Source: UBA1952 sp965246765 (GTDB lineage Bacteria > Bacteroidota > Bacteroidia > Chitinophagales > Chitinophagaceae). From it: a DNA stretch of 64,000 nucleotides. Positions 51,464-60,675 of this stretch are shown in pieces. Position 1 is the first letter of the stretch; the number at the start of each line of letters is the position of its first letter. The notes beneath the pieces are model-generated. The model saw only the letters and a list, made by a program, of their open reading frames with translations. It was not told where the DNA came from and made no database searches. Location of the stretch: NCBI GenBank assembly GCA_965246765.1, contig CBDFFJ010000003.1:248001-312000 (forward strand), in the 5' to 3' direction. A program made the translations under genes and the position numbers.

Positions 51464-52666
51464 ATGCGTTCTGTCCGGTTACTCTTCGCTGTATTAATTG
51501 CTTCACTTTTTAGCGCTAATGTGCTGTTGGCACAGAACGTGCCCGCCACTGAAAGTGGCGAAGAACACGCAGCGGCTACCGGAGAAGAAAAAAAGAAGAT
51601 GGACGTAGCCGGTGAGATGTTCGGCCACGTGGGCGATTCGCACGAGTGGCACCTCTTCGGGATGGGCGGCCACCCAGTCGCTATTCCGCTGCCGATTATT
51701 GCTTATACGGCCACAAAAGGGCTTCAGGTTTTCTCCGCTTCCAATTTTGACTATCATGGCATGGAAGAGCGCATGAAGCCGGGCGAGGAAAGCATCCACC
51801 TCTCTAATTCATTCAACGGCTTCCATTTAGAGAAAGGCATCAAGGAAAAGCTCATAGCCGACGACGGCAGCAAGGTCTATGACTTTTCCATCACGAAGAA
51901 TGTGCTCGCAATGTTCCTGTCCATCGGCATTCTGCTCTGGATAATGCTGGCGGTGGGGAAGAAGTACCAGCGCGAAGGCGCGGGCAAAGCGCCAAGCGGC
52001 TTTCAGAATGCCGTGGAGCCGGTGATCACCTTCATCCGCGACGAAGTGGCGAAGCCGAACCTCGGCTATAAGTACATGAAGTTCATGCCCCTGCTGCTTA
52101 CGCTGTTCTTCTTTATCTGGATAAACAACCTGCTGGGTCTGTTGCCGTTCGGCTTCAACTTCACCGGCAATATCGCCGTAACCCTTTGTCTGGCGCTCGT
52201 CGCATTCATCGTGATGCTGGTGAATGCCAATAAGCATTTTTGGAGTCACTTATTTAATCCTCCGGGCGTACCGATGGGCATTAATGTCCTGCTGGTACTG
52301 ATTGAGGTGATTTCCTTATTTGTAAAGCCCATCGCACTCACGATTCGTCTTTTTGCCAACATACTTGCGGGCCACATCATTATTCTGAGCGTGATTTTCA
52401 TGATTTTCATCTTCGCCAATATCTCTACCGGCGTAGGGATTGCGTTCACGCCGGTGTCTATCGCCTTTTCCATCTTCATGTTTATGATTGAGCTGCTGGT
52501 GGCCGCCATTCAGGCCTTCATCTTCACCAATCTGACAGCAGTATTCATTGGTCAGGCCATTGAAGAATCACACGCTCACGAGGCAGACCATCATCACGCT
52601 GGCGAGGCCGTAAACGACCTGACCGGTCAGCAATACCATACTTCCAATATGGAAGTTGTCGCTTAA
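51464..52666 (+). CDS. atpB: F-type ATP synthase subunit a
   Basis: 400 residues, longer than the ~270 of E. coli. It begins with a signal-like hydrophobic stretch and an acidic/Lys region (~20-150) before the five or six membrane helices, as in other Bacteroidota. Helix 5 has the essential arginine in KPIALTIRLFANILAGHIIIL (~295-315), and the half-channel helices follow (FMIELLVAAIQAFIFTNLTAVFIG). The C-terminus is His-rich (SHAHEADHHHAGE). Subunit a forms the proton half-channels facing the c-ring. First gene of atpB-E-F-H-A. No atpI precedes it. Confidence 0.95.
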   Translation: MRSVRLLFAVLIASLFSANVLLAQNVPATESGEEHAAATGEEKKKMDVAGEMFGHVGDSHEWHLFGMGGHPVAIPLPIIAYTATKGLQVFSASNFDYHGMEERMKPGEESIHLSNSFNGFHLEKGIKEKLIADDGSKVYDFSITKNVLAMFLSIGILLWIMLAVGKKYQREGAGKAPSGFQNAVEPVITFIRDEVAKPNLGYKYMKFMPLLLTLFFFIWINNLLGLLPFGFNFTGNIAVTLCLALVAFIVMLVNANKHFWSHLFNPPGVPMGINVLLVLIEVISLFVKPIALTIRLFANILAGHIIILSVIFMIFIFANISTGVGIAFTPVSIAFSIFMFMIELLVAAIQAFIFTNLTAVFIGQAIEESHAHEADHHHAGEAVNDLTGQQYHTSNMEVVA

Positions 52667-52701
52667 AAATTCCGCATTTTTTCACCCAAATCCATAGTAA
52701 C

Positions 52702-52980
52702 ATGTCGTTGTTGAACACAATTCTGCTGCAGGCAGGCACAGTAGTAAACGCAGATACCGTACACGGCCTTGCCCGTGCCGGTGGCGCGATTGGCGCTGGT
52801 CTTGCCGCACTGGGCGCCGGCGTTGGCATCGGTCAGATTGGTAAAGGCGCTGTAGAAAGCATCGCCCGCCAACCCGAGGCTGCCGGTGACATCCGCGCGA
52901 ACATGATTCTGACCGCCGCCTTCGTAGAAGGTGTGGCGCTGTTCGGAGTTATCGGCGGTATCCTGGCTATCGTACTTTAA
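52702..52980 (+). CDS. atpE: F-type ATP synthase subunit c
   Basis: 92 residues, two helices. The first is GGAIGAGLAALGAGVGIGQIG with the glycine repeat needed for ring packing. The loop is ARQPE. The second holds the ion-binding glutamate in AAFVEGVALFGVI. The residue after it is Gly, not the Ser of sodium-binding rings, so proton coupling is likely (inferred). It starts 35 bp after atpB. Confidence 0.96.
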   Translation: MSLLNTILLQAGTVVNADTVHGLARAGGAIGAGLAALGAGVGIGQIGKGAVESIARQPEAAGDIRANMILTAAFVEGVALFGVIGGILAIVL

Positions 52981-53001
52981 TTAGTACAGCAGAAAAAACT
53001 T

Positions 53002-53038
53002 AACCCGCGTCCAAAGCAAAGGGCGGCGGATGCGGGTT
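53002..53038 (+). terminator. Hairpin between atpE and the downstream reading frame
   Basis: AACCCGC (53002-53008) pairs with GCGGGTT (53032-53038), with a short extra TCC/GGA stem. The sequence after it is only moderately T-rich, so it may attenuate rather than stop transcription, favouring atpB and atpE over atpF-H-A. Confidence 0.4.
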
Positions 53039-53401
53039 ATAAATTCGCTCTTTAAAATGTTTGGCAGGAATACTTCGCTCGCCGGTACCGTTTGGGTTTG
53101 CTATGTATGCATACTCAATGGCAGCAGTGCGCTGGAGGGCCGCCGTTTTCTGAGCCTGCAGCTAACCAATCAGGCTCTGGGAGATGATGACGGACAGCTT
53201 ACCGCCGAAATCATGGGCAGCATTGGCTCGCTGATGAATGGCAAGGCGGGCTGGAAAACTGAAGGAACCGCGCTGAGCATCGGAGCACGCAATTACCTTA
53301 TCAACGACTGCACGAAGGATTTTTTGAAGATTACAGATACTTCCGACAGAACTGCATATCTCTTTATAGCACAACAAAGCAGAAGCTATTTACCTTTTTA
53401 A
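53030..53401 (+). CDS. Unidentified small protein inside the atp operon
   Basis: 123 codons between atpE and atpF, stopping 9 bp before the atpF ATG. No signal peptide and no membrane helix are clear. The second half reads like a small soluble protein (GQLTAEIMGSIGSLMNG, NYLINDCTKDFLKITD). Usually atpE and atpF are adjacent in this phylum, so either a gene is inserted here or this 430-bp gap is non-coding with a chance frame. The ATG at 53030 falls within the hairpin; ATG 53057 is an alternative start. I do not recognise a family. Confidence 0.35.
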   Translation: MRVINSLFKMFGRNTSLAGTVWVCYVCILNGSSALEGRRFLSLQLTNQALGDDDGQLTAEIMGSIGSLMNGKAGWKTEGTALSIGARNYLINDCTKDFLKITDTSDRTAYLFIAQQSRSYLPF

Positions 53402-53410
53402 TAGACAGCC

Positions 53411-53905
53411 ATGGATTTATTAACTCCCGAATTAGGCCTTTTCATCTGGACGCTCGTCGCGTTCCTTATTGTATTCTTTATCCTGCGCAAATTCGCCTGG
53501 GGACCAATTCTCAAGACCCTCGGCGAGCGTGAGCGCGGCATCGCCGATTCTATAGCCTCTGCTGACCGCGTGAAGGCAGAGATGGCTGCTATGCAGAGCG
53601 AAAACGAGCGCCTCCTGCAGCAGGCACGCGAAGAGCGCGGCGTAATGCTGAAAGAAGCGAAGCAAATGAGCGAGCAAATCATTGCCAAGGCAAAGGAAGA
53701 CACCCGCGCCATTACCGAAAAAATGATCAGCGACGCCCAGCAGCAAATCACGCAGCAGAAGATGGCAGCGCTTACCGACGTAAAGAATCAGATTGGTGCT
53801 TTGGCAGTTGAAGTTGCTGAGAAAGTATTGCGCCAGCAACTCAGTACTGATGCTGCGCAGAATGCGTATAACGAGCTGATTTCTAAAGAAGTAAAGCTGA
53901 ACTAA
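53411..53905 (+). CDS. atpF: F-type ATP synthase subunit b
   Basis: 164 residues. One N-terminal membrane helix (LFIWTLVAFLIVFFIL, ~10-25) is followed by a long charged coiled coil (~35-140) with LLQQAREERGVMLKEAKQMSEQIIAKAKEDT, the right-handed stator dimer of the peripheral stalk. The C-terminal segment (GALAVEVAEKVLRQQL) binds the delta subunit. Normal length. The next gene, atpH, begins 29 bp later. Confidence 0.95.
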   Translation: MDLLTPELGLFIWTLVAFLIVFFILRKFAWGPILKTLGERERGIADSIASADRVKAEMAAMQSENERLLQQAREERGVMLKEAKQMSEQIIAKAKEDTRAITEKMISDAQQQITQQKMAALTDVKNQIGALAVEVAEKVLRQQLSTDAAQNAYNELISKEVKLN

Positions 53906-53934
53906 TCAACGCGACCCAACTAACCAACTAACCC

Positions 53935-54498
53935 GTGCTCAACCCCCGCCTCGCCTCCCGCTACGCCAAGAGTCTGCTTGACCTCGCCGTTGAGCAGAAT
54001 TCGCTGGATGCTACCCTGCAGGATGTGCAGCTGATAGACAAGACCATTCGCAGCAGCAGCGAGCTTGCCGCCGTGCTGAAAAGCCCGGTAATCAAGGCTG
54101 ATCAGAAAGATGCAGTGGTAGAAGCCGTATTTGGCGATAAGCTGGGTACGCTGACCCGTGCATTTGTAAAGCTCCTTACGACCAAGAGCCGCGAAGGAAC
54201 GCTGGCCGAGATGGCAACCGCCTTCATGAGCCAGTATCGTACGATGCAGCACATTTCGCGGGTGAAGCTAATTACAGCAGTGCCAGTGAGCGAGCAAGTA
54301 AAGGAAAGCATTCGCCAGAAAGTAGCTGCTGCCATGCCCGGTCAAACTATTGAGCTGGCTACGGAAGTGAGGCCGGAACTGATTGGCGGTTTCGTGCTGG
54401 AGATGGGCGATAAGCTTGTTGACGCCTCCATCAAGCGCGACCTTGCCGACATCCGCAAGCAATTTATGCAGAATCTGTACATCCAGAATATCCGCTAA
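53935..54498 (+). CDS. atpH: F-type ATP synthase subunit delta
   Basis: 187 residues from GTG at 53935 (LNPRLASRYAKSLLDLA). The N-terminal six-helix domain and the C-terminal FVLEMGDKLVDASIKRDLADIRKQF are typical of delta/OSCP. It ties the top of the alpha3beta3 head to the b stalk. It lies between atpF and atpA, the standard order. Confidence 0.95.
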   Translation: MLNPRLASRYAKSLLDLAVEQNSLDATLQDVQLIDKTIRSSSELAAVLKSPVIKADQKDAVVEAVFGDKLGTLTRAFVKLLTTKSREGTLAEMATAFMSQYRTMQHISRVKLITAVPVSEQVKESIRQKVAAAMPGQTIELATEVRPELIGGFVLEMGDKLVDASIKRDLADIRKQFMQNLYIQNIR

Positions 54499-54533
54499 GA
54501 AAATTTTCAAAGAACAAACATTCAATCCTCCAT

Positions 54534-56114
54534 ATGGTTGACATTAAGCCAGACGAAATAAGCGCAATCCTGCGCCAGCAGCTTACCTCCTTTGACGCCG
54601 GCGCAAGCTTGGAAGAAGTAGGAACCGTACTTACTGTGGGCGACGGTATTGCCCGCGTTTACGGCCTCACTTCTGTGCGTCAGGGTGAGCTCGTTCAGTT
54701 TGAAGACGGCCTGCAGGCCATTGCCCTGAACCTTGAAGAAGACAACGTGGGCGTGGTAATGATGGGTGAGTTTTCGCACATTAAGGAAGGCGCCAAGGTG
54801 CGTCGTACCGGCCAGATTGCCTCCATCAAGGTAGGCGAGGGCATGTGCGGCCGCGTAGTGAACACCCTCGGCCAGCCGATTGATGGCAAGGGCCCGCTGA
54901 CCGGCGAGCTTTATGAAATGCCGATTGAGCGCAAGGCGCCGGGCGTAATCTTCCGTGAGCCGGTAAAGGAGCCGCTGCAGACGGGAATCAAGGCGATTGA
55001 CGCCATGATTCCGATCGGCCGTGGCCAGCGCGAGCTTGTAATCGGTGACCGCCAGACCGGCAAGAGCGCAATTTGCATTGACGCCATCATCAATCAGAAA
55101 GAATTTTACGCCGCCGGCAAGCCGGTGTATTGCATCTACGTAGCCATCGGCCAGAAGGCATCTACCATCGCGCAGGTGATGAAGACGCTGGAAGACAATG
55201 GGGCTATGCCATACACGGTAATCGTGGCCGCATCTGCTTCGGAGCCGGCTCCACTCCAGTTCTTCGCTCCGTTTGCGGGCGCTGCGATTGGCGAGTTTTT
55301 CCGCGATACCGGCCGTCCTGCACTGGTTGTGTTTGACGACCTTTCCAAGCAGGCCGTGGCTTACCGTGAGGTATCCCTGCTGCTCCGCCGCCCGCCGGGC
55401 CGCGAGGCTTATCCGGGCGATGTATTCTATCTGCACAGCCGCTTGTTGGAGCGCGCCGCCAAGGTCATTAACAACGATGAAATCGTGAAGACGATGAACG
55501 ATCTTCCTGAGAGCATCAGGCACCTCGTGAAGGGTGGTGGTTCACTCACGGCGCTTCCAATCATTGAAACGCAGGCCGGCGACGTATCCGCTTACATCCC
55601 GACGAACGTAATCTCCATCACCGACGGCCAGATATTTCTTGAAGGCAACTTGTTTAACGCAGGTATCCGTCCGGCCATCAACGTAGGTATCTCCGTGAGC
55701 CGCGTAGGTGGTAATGCGCAGATTAAGTCCATGAAGAAGGTGTCTGGTACTCTGAAGCTGGACCAAGCCCTTTACCGCGAGCTGGAGGCCTTCTCTAAGT
55801 TCGGTGGCGACCTGGATGCCGCTACGAAGAGCGTAATTGACAAGGGCGCGCGCAACGTGGAAATCCTGAAGCAGCCGCAGTTCTCTCCGTATTCCGTGGA
55901 GAAGCAGGTTGCCATCATTTACCTCGGTACGAACGGCCTCATCAAGGACGTTCCGGTGAAGAATGTACGCGCCTTTGAAGAGCAATTCCTCCGCGAGCTG
56001 GAGCTGAAGCATCCTGAGCTGCTGAATGACTTTAAGAAGGGCAATCTGCCAGAAGAAGGTCTGGCGAAGATGACGAAGTTGGCTGCGGATGTGGCGGCGA
56101 CTTTTAAGAGCTAA
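54534..56114 (+). CDS. atpA: F-type ATP synthase subunit alpha
   Basis: 526 residues. P-loop GDRQTGKS (171-178), N-terminal beta-barrel domain with GDGIARVYGL, the DELSE-like region as DDLSKQAVAYRE, and the alpha-subunit arginine-finger signature PAINVGISVSRVGG (~378). It is the regulatory, non-catalytic nucleotide-binding subunit of F1. In most Bacteroidota atpG follows directly; here a terminator follows 34 bp after the stop and no gamma gene is present in the window. Confidence 0.97.
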   Translation: MVDIKPDEISAILRQQLTSFDAGASLEEVGTVLTVGDGIARVYGLTSVRQGELVQFEDGLQAIALNLEEDNVGVVMMGEFSHIKEGAKVRRTGQIASIKVGEGMCGRVVNTLGQPIDGKGPLTGELYEMPIERKAPGVIFREPVKEPLQTGIKAIDAMIPIGRGQRELVIGDRQTGKSAICIDAIINQKEFYAAGKPVYCIYVAIGQKASTIAQVMKTLEDNGAMPYTVIVAASASEPAPLQFFAPFAGAAIGEFFRDTGRPALVVFDDLSKQAVAYREVSLLLRRPPGREAYPGDVFYLHSRLLERAAKVINNDEIVKTMNDLPESIRHLVKGGGSLTALPIIETQAGDVSAYIPTNVISITDGQIFLEGNLFNAGIRPAINVGISVSRVGGNAQIKSMKKVSGTLKLDQALYRELEAFSKFGGDLDAATKSVIDKGARNVEILKQPQFSPYSVEKQVAIIYLGTNGLIKDVPVKNVRAFEEQFLRELELKHPELLNDFKKGNLPEEGLAKMTKLAADVAATFKS

Positions 56115-56148
56115 AACGTAAGGATATGCTGTGCATGTCCGCGATAAC

Positions 56149-56180
56149 AGAAAAGCCTCGCAGCAATGCGGGGCTTTTCT
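56149..56180 (+). terminator. Terminator of the atp gene cluster
   Basis: AGAAAAGCCTCGC (56149-56161) pairs with GCGGGGCTTTTCT (56168-56180), one G-U pair, then TTGT. It closes the operon right after atpA. Confidence 0.9.
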
Positions 56181-56334
56181 TTGTCAACGACAAAAGTTGG
56201 CTTCACGTAAACCCTGCACGCACGGGGCCGACTATATGTCTATTTAACGATAAGCCGTCGGAGCGCCCTGGCTTCAGCAGCATCCATCTCTTGATGACTA
56301 TTGCCGGCCATGGCTGCTTATCCTGCCAAAGGCA

Positions 56335-57062
56335 ATGGATAAAAATGAGTCCGGGCAGATTACCTACTTTGCTGATATTGTTGCCGCCGCTGATTCTTCA
56401 ATGATCCAATCCACCTTGCCAAAAAATATCTCGAATTGGGCGTCAACTCATCAGCCGGCCGCAAGATTGCTTATTGCCGGCTGCTATGTGATAATGAATG
56501 CGCTGGGCATCCTGCTTGCCGCATTTCTATTTGATGATGCTGCGAAGGGTGCGTCTATCCTCGTGGCTGCATCTTTAATGCTGGCAATTGCCCCGGCGCT
56601 GTACTATCCGCGCGGAGAAGGTTCGCAATACTACCGCCGGCGAAAATGCTGCCACTTTATTTTAATCATCGCAACGTTACTTTTCGTAACCGGCAACACG
56701 GCAAATCAAATGGGCCAATTACCTGCGGGCCAAGTTTACGCAGCGTCAAAAGGAAAAGTCACTGCTGCTGCCGAAAGGCAGTCAAGCGTATCGCAAAAAC
56801 GTTCTTCACACTGCGCAGCTGGTATTCGCAGCAATCAACCGGCTCCAAAGTCCTTGTTGTGAGCCTTGTTGTATTGCTGGGACTTGCGATGGCCGCCGCA
56901 TGGGCAATTATTTGCTGCAGCATATACTGCTCCGGCGCAGAACTGCTTGCGGCATGTATATATCTCGCCGGAGTTGGCGGCATCGCTTTTTTGTGCGTGC
57001 GCATGATCCAAAGAAGCCTTCATACCGGCCGCTGGAAAGGAAAGCCAGACAGACCGGAGTAA
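56335..57062 (+). pseudogene. Broken gene for a small polytopic membrane protein
   Basis: Three plus-strand frames share the signal. From 56335 (or ATG 56401) the first frame reads helices AARLLIAGCYVIMNALGILLAAFLF and CCHFILIIATLLFVTGN. Around 56695-56845 the natural-looking protein is in the next frame (QIKWANYLRAKFTQRQKEKSLLL, AYRKNVLHTAQLVFAAI). After ~56845 it moves again to SKVLVVSLVVLLGLAMAAAWAII, SGAELLAACIYLAGVGGIAFLCV, ending at 57062. Two single-base changes, both in the +1 direction, would rejoin one protein of ~240 residues with four to five membrane segments. Identity unknown. The gene is probably decayed. Confidence 0.5.
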
Positions 57063-57083
57063 AGACCAGCCTATCTTCATTCC

Positions 57084-59099
57084 ATGCCGAATCGTCTCCT
57101 CTACGAGCAAAGCCCATACCTCCTTCAGCACGCCCAAAATCCGGTTGACTGGTATCCGTGGGGCAATGAGGCCTTCATGCGGGCAAAGGCAGAGAACAAG
57201 CCCGTAATCGTCTCCATAGGCTATGCCGCCTGCCACTGGTGCCACGTGATGGAGCGCGAGAGCTTTGAGGATGCCGATACGGCCGCATTCATGAACGAGC
57301 ACTTCGTCTGCATCAAGGTGGATAGGGAAGAGCACCCGGACGTGGACGCGCTCTACATGGACGCTGTGCAGGCTATTTCCGGCTCCGGCGGCTGGCCGCT
57401 TAATGCCTTTGTGACGCCCGACAGGATTCCCTTTTATGGCGGCACCTATTACCCGCCGCGCCCAGCGTACAATCGCCCTTCCTGGCTGCAAATCATGCAG
57501 CGCATGGCTGAAATCTGGACGTCGCAGCCTGGCGAGGTAAAAGCGCAATCGGAACAAATGATTGGCTACCTGAAGCAAGTCTCCAAAGCCGCGGCTGGCG
57601 AGGCGTCCGAAGTTTCAATCGGGGATGTGGAAGAGATGACGGCAGCCCTGCTGAAGATGGCGGACAAGGAATGGGGCGGTTTTGGCGGTGCGCCAAAATT
57701 CCCCGGTACTATGGCTGTCACTTTTCTCCTGGAACGCTACGGCTACTGCGGCGATGAAGATGCGATGGGCCAAGCGCTTCGCAGCCTGAACAAGATGATT
57801 GCAGGCGGTATTTATGACCACCTTGGCGGCGGCTTTGCCCGCTACAGCACTGACCGGGAATGGCTGGCGCCGCACTTTGAAAAGATGCTTTACGATAATG
57901 CTCTTATCGTGTCAACGTTGTGCACCGCCTTGTGGCTGAATCCATTTCCTGAGTACCGCGAAGTGATAAGAGACACCATAGCCTTTGTGAACCGGGAGCT
58001 GCGTGATGAAATCGGCGGTTTTTACAGTGCCCTGGATGCAGACAGTGAGGGCGTGGAAGGTAAATTTTACACCTGGACCTGGGAAGAATGGATAGCAGCC
58101 ACAGGCGGCAATAAGTTGGCTGAGGCCTGCTTCGGTGTGGCAGAAGGAGGTAATTGGGAGCATACAAATATCCTGCATGAAGCGATGCCACTAAAAAGAG
58201 CGGCAGAGGAAACCGGCATTTCATTTGAAGAGGCCGGACGGCAAATCGCAGCCTTGAAGCCGCGGCTATTCCAAATCCGCTTAACGCGCATCCGTCCGCT
58301 TACGGACGATAAAAGCCTGCTTTCCTGGAATGCGCTGATGAACATTGCGCTCACAAAAGCAGGCGTTGCACTGGAAGAAGAAATCTACCTGCAACAGGCG
58401 GAAACGCACATGCAGTGGATGAATGCCGCCTTTCGGGATAAGCAAAACGGACTGATGCACGTATGGAAAAAGGGCGAGCCGCGCATCATAGCTAAGCTGG
58501 ATGATTACACCTACCTGGCCGAAGCTATGATACGCCTCGGCGCGGCTACTGGGGCGCACGAATGGATAGCTGAGGCGGCAAATCTGTGTGAAACGGCACT
58601 GGAAGCCTTCGGTGACGCGGATTCGCCGTTTTTATTCCTGAGCGCTTCCACGCAGACGGACATTCCGGTGCGTAAAGCGGACGTCTATGACGGGGCTACT
58701 CCCTCCGCAAATGCGGTGATGGCAGGCGTGCTGCAGGCGCTCGGGATGCTCATGGAGCGCAGTGATTGGACGGCCCGCGCGGAGAAAATGTTAGGGCAGA
58801 TGCTACAAACATCAACGCGCTATACCTACTCGTTCGGACACTGGGCTACGCTCCTTCAGCGAGCGCTCCAAAAGCCCAAGACCCTTGTCGTTACCGGCTT
58901 TCAGACGAAAGAGCTGCACCGGAAATTGCTGCGGGAAGCCCCGCCGCATGTCCTTGTTTTACAGGCCGGAATCGCCGCAGAAAATCTCCCTTTGACCGCA
59001 GGCAAAAAAAGTGACGGCGATTCCCTTATTTTTGTTTGCACCGGAACGGCTTGCCTGCCTCCGGTCTCCACACTCCAAGATGCGCTGCGACTCCTTTAG
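57084..59099 (+). CDS. Thioredoxin-fold DUF255 protein (YyaL/SPATA20 family)
   Basis: 671 residues, the family's usual size. The N-terminal thioredoxin-like domain has SPYLLQHAQNPVDWYPWG and a CxxC in AACHWCHVMERESFED (~46-61), then GSGGWPLNAFVTPD and GGTYYPP. The rest is an (alpha/alpha)6-barrel as in cellulase/epimerase folds: FEKMLYDNA, YSALDADSEGVEGKFYTWTWEE, SWNALMNIALTKAG, DDYTYLAEAMI, DGATPSANAVM. The biochemical role of the family is unsettled. It follows the broken membrane gene by 21 bp and precedes gldK on the same strand, 200 bp away. Confidence 0.92.
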   Translation: MPNRLLYEQSPYLLQHAQNPVDWYPWGNEAFMRAKAENKPVIVSIGYAACHWCHVMERESFEDADTAAFMNEHFVCIKVDREEHPDVDALYMDAVQAISGSGGWPLNAFVTPDRIPFYGGTYYPPRPAYNRPSWLQIMQRMAEIWTSQPGEVKAQSEQMIGYLKQVSKAAAGEASEVSIGDVEEMTAALLKMADKEWGGFGGAPKFPGTMAVTFLLERYGYCGDEDAMGQALRSLNKMIAGGIYDHLGGGFARYSTDREWLAPHFEKMLYDNALIVSTLCTALWLNPFPEYREVIRDTIAFVNRELRDEIGGFYSALDADSEGVEGKFYTWTWEEWIAATGGNKLAEACFGVAEGGNWEHTNILHEAMPLKRAAEETGISFEEAGRQIAALKPRLFQIRLTRIRPLTDDKSLLSWNALMNIALTKAGVALEEEIYLQQAETHMQWMNAAFRDKQNGLMHVWKKGEPRIIAKLDDYTYLAEAMIRLGAATGAHEWIAEAANLCETALEAFGDADSPFLFLSASTQTDIPVRKADVYDGATPSANAVMAGVLQALGMLMERSDWTARAEKMLGQMLQTSTRYTYSFGHWATLLQRALQKPKTLVVTGFQTKELHRKLLREAPPHVLVLQAGIAAENLPLTAGKKSDGDSLIFVCTGTACLPPVSTLQDALRLL

Positions 59100-59212
59100 C
59101 AAACCGCTTTTTCACCCGGTTACAGACGGCGAAAAAGCACCATTAGCAGGGCCTTCACGAGTTTTTTTTCACATCGTCTTTGCTTTTTCAGAAAAAACGC
59201 CAAATATTGTGT

Positions 59213-59238
59213 GCCGGTTTAGCGCCGGTTTAGCGCCG
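59213..59238 (+). repeat. 11-bp direct duplication upstream of gldK
   Basis: GCCGGTTTAGC occurs twice in tandem (59213-59223, 59224-59234), followed by GCCG. It sits about 65-90 bp upstream of the gldK ATG and could be a regulator site or a chance duplication. Confidence 0.5.
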
Positions 59239-59303
59239 CTTTATGACGCTGCACTGAAAATTCTTTTTATTTGCCACTTCGCATAAACAACACAAACGGT
59301 AGT

Positions 59304-60584
59304 ATGAAACAACTTTCTCTGACTCTCTCAGCCCTTGCGCTGCTGGCATTTGCATCCGGCTGCGGTCCGACGGGTAACGGAGGTCAGCTCGTAGGCGCCC
59401 CAAACACGATGGCTTATAAGTCGCCTACACCGGTTGGGATGGCCTTTGTCCCATCCGGCGTATTGAAAATGGGCGCGTCTGATGAAGACATTACGGGCAA
59501 GAACGAAACGCTTATTCGTACCGCGCAGGTGGCTGGCTTCTACATGGACGCTACCGAAATATCCAATCAGGAATACCGTCAGTTTACTAATTCGGTGCGC
59601 GATTCTATCGCACATACCATCCTTGGCGACTTCCGCGATAATCCGGACGGCTCTCAAACGCTGGATACGCGTAAGGCCATCAATTACCGCAATGCTGACG
59701 TTCAGGATCAGCTTAGCTCCCTGTACATTCCCGCTGACCAGAGTGGCTGGGGCCGCCGCGAATTTGACAACAGCAAGCTCGTTTATCACCTTGAGTATTT
59801 TGACTTTGAAGAGTCTTCAAAGAACCCTGCGCAGCCGCGTTCCAACTATGTGATCCGCCGTGATGTGCCGATCTATCCGGATACAAACGTATGGATGCGT
59901 CAGTTTTCTTACTCATACAATGAGCCTATCGCGCGTCAATACAATTGGTTTAACGCCTTTGATAATTATCCGGTTGTCGGTATAAACTGGTTTATGGCTA
60001 ACGCTTTCTGCGATTGGCGCACAAAGCTGTGGCGTTCTGAGCGCGAGAAGAACCGCCAGTATTTTGAAAGCTCCTTCCGCCTGCCAACAGAGCAGGAGTG
60101 GGAATGGGCGGCACGCGGCGGTCGCAATGAGTCTCCATATCCTTGGGGCGGTCCGTACATCGTAAATAAGAAGGGCTGTTATCTCGCCAACTTCAAGCCT
60201 CAGCGCGGCAATTATGCTGCTGACGGCGGCCTCTACACGACTCCGGTAAATGCATACTTCCCGAATGATTACGGTCTTTACAATATGGCAGGAAACGTGA
60301 GTGAGTGGACCGGCTCTTCTTACTTCGGCCAGGCTTATAACACAGTCGCCGATGTAAACCCGGATGTCCGTTACCGCATTAAGGACAATGACCCGCAATG
60401 GATGCGCCGCAAGGTTGTGCGTGGCGGCTCGTGGAGAGACGTTGCGTATTATCTGCAAAACGGAACCCGCGACTACGAATATGCGGACACCGCGAAGGCA
60501 TATATCGGTTTTCGTTGCGTTTACCCTGAAATTTCTCAGGCTGTGACCAATCGTCCCATTCGCGGCCGTGCAGCCAATCGTTAA
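59304..60584 (+). CDS. gldK: Gliding motility/T9SS lipoprotein GldK
   Basis: 426 residues from ATG 59304. Lipoprotein signal ending LAFASGC. SUMF1/FGE fold like GldJ: FVPSGVLKMGASDED, FYMDATEISNQEYRQF, YPVVGINWFMANAFCDWRTK, FRLPTEQEWEWAARGG, GLYNMAGNVSEWTG, VVRGGSWRD, YIGFRCV. With GldN it forms the ~50-nm ring under the outer membrane through which the GldLM motor drives secretion (PorK/PorN in Porphyromonas). It is first in the canonical gldKLMN order, with 91 bp to gldL. Confidence 0.95.
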   Translation: MKQLSLTLSALALLAFASGCGPTGNGGQLVGAPNTMAYKSPTPVGMAFVPSGVLKMGASDEDITGKNETLIRTAQVAGFYMDATEISNQEYRQFTNSVRDSIAHTILGDFRDNPDGSQTLDTRKAINYRNADVQDQLSSLYIPADQSGWGRREFDNSKLVYHLEYFDFEESSKNPAQPRSNYVIRRDVPIYPDTNVWMRQFSYSYNEPIARQYNWFNAFDNYPVVGINWFMANAFCDWRTKLWRSEREKNRQYFESSFRLPTEQEWEWAARGGRNESPYPWGGPYIVNKKGCYLANFKPQRGNYAADGGLYTTPVNAYFPNDYGLYNMAGNVSEWTGSSYFGQAYNTVADVNPDVRYRIKDNDPQWMRRKVVRGGSWRDVAYYLQNGTRDYEYADTAKAYIGFRCVYPEISQAVTNRPIRGRAANR

Positions 60585-60675
60585 TCGCTTACTAACGCAA
60601 GGCATTTAGCGAAATATCACCCAACCTTAAGACGTTTTCCACCCCAACGCTCTAATCTCCCCCCAACTAAAGACA

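Noticed and set aside
54522..55523. Antisense frame of 333 codons opposite atpA
   Set aside because: atpA is certain from its P-loop and length; the antisense product has no family features.
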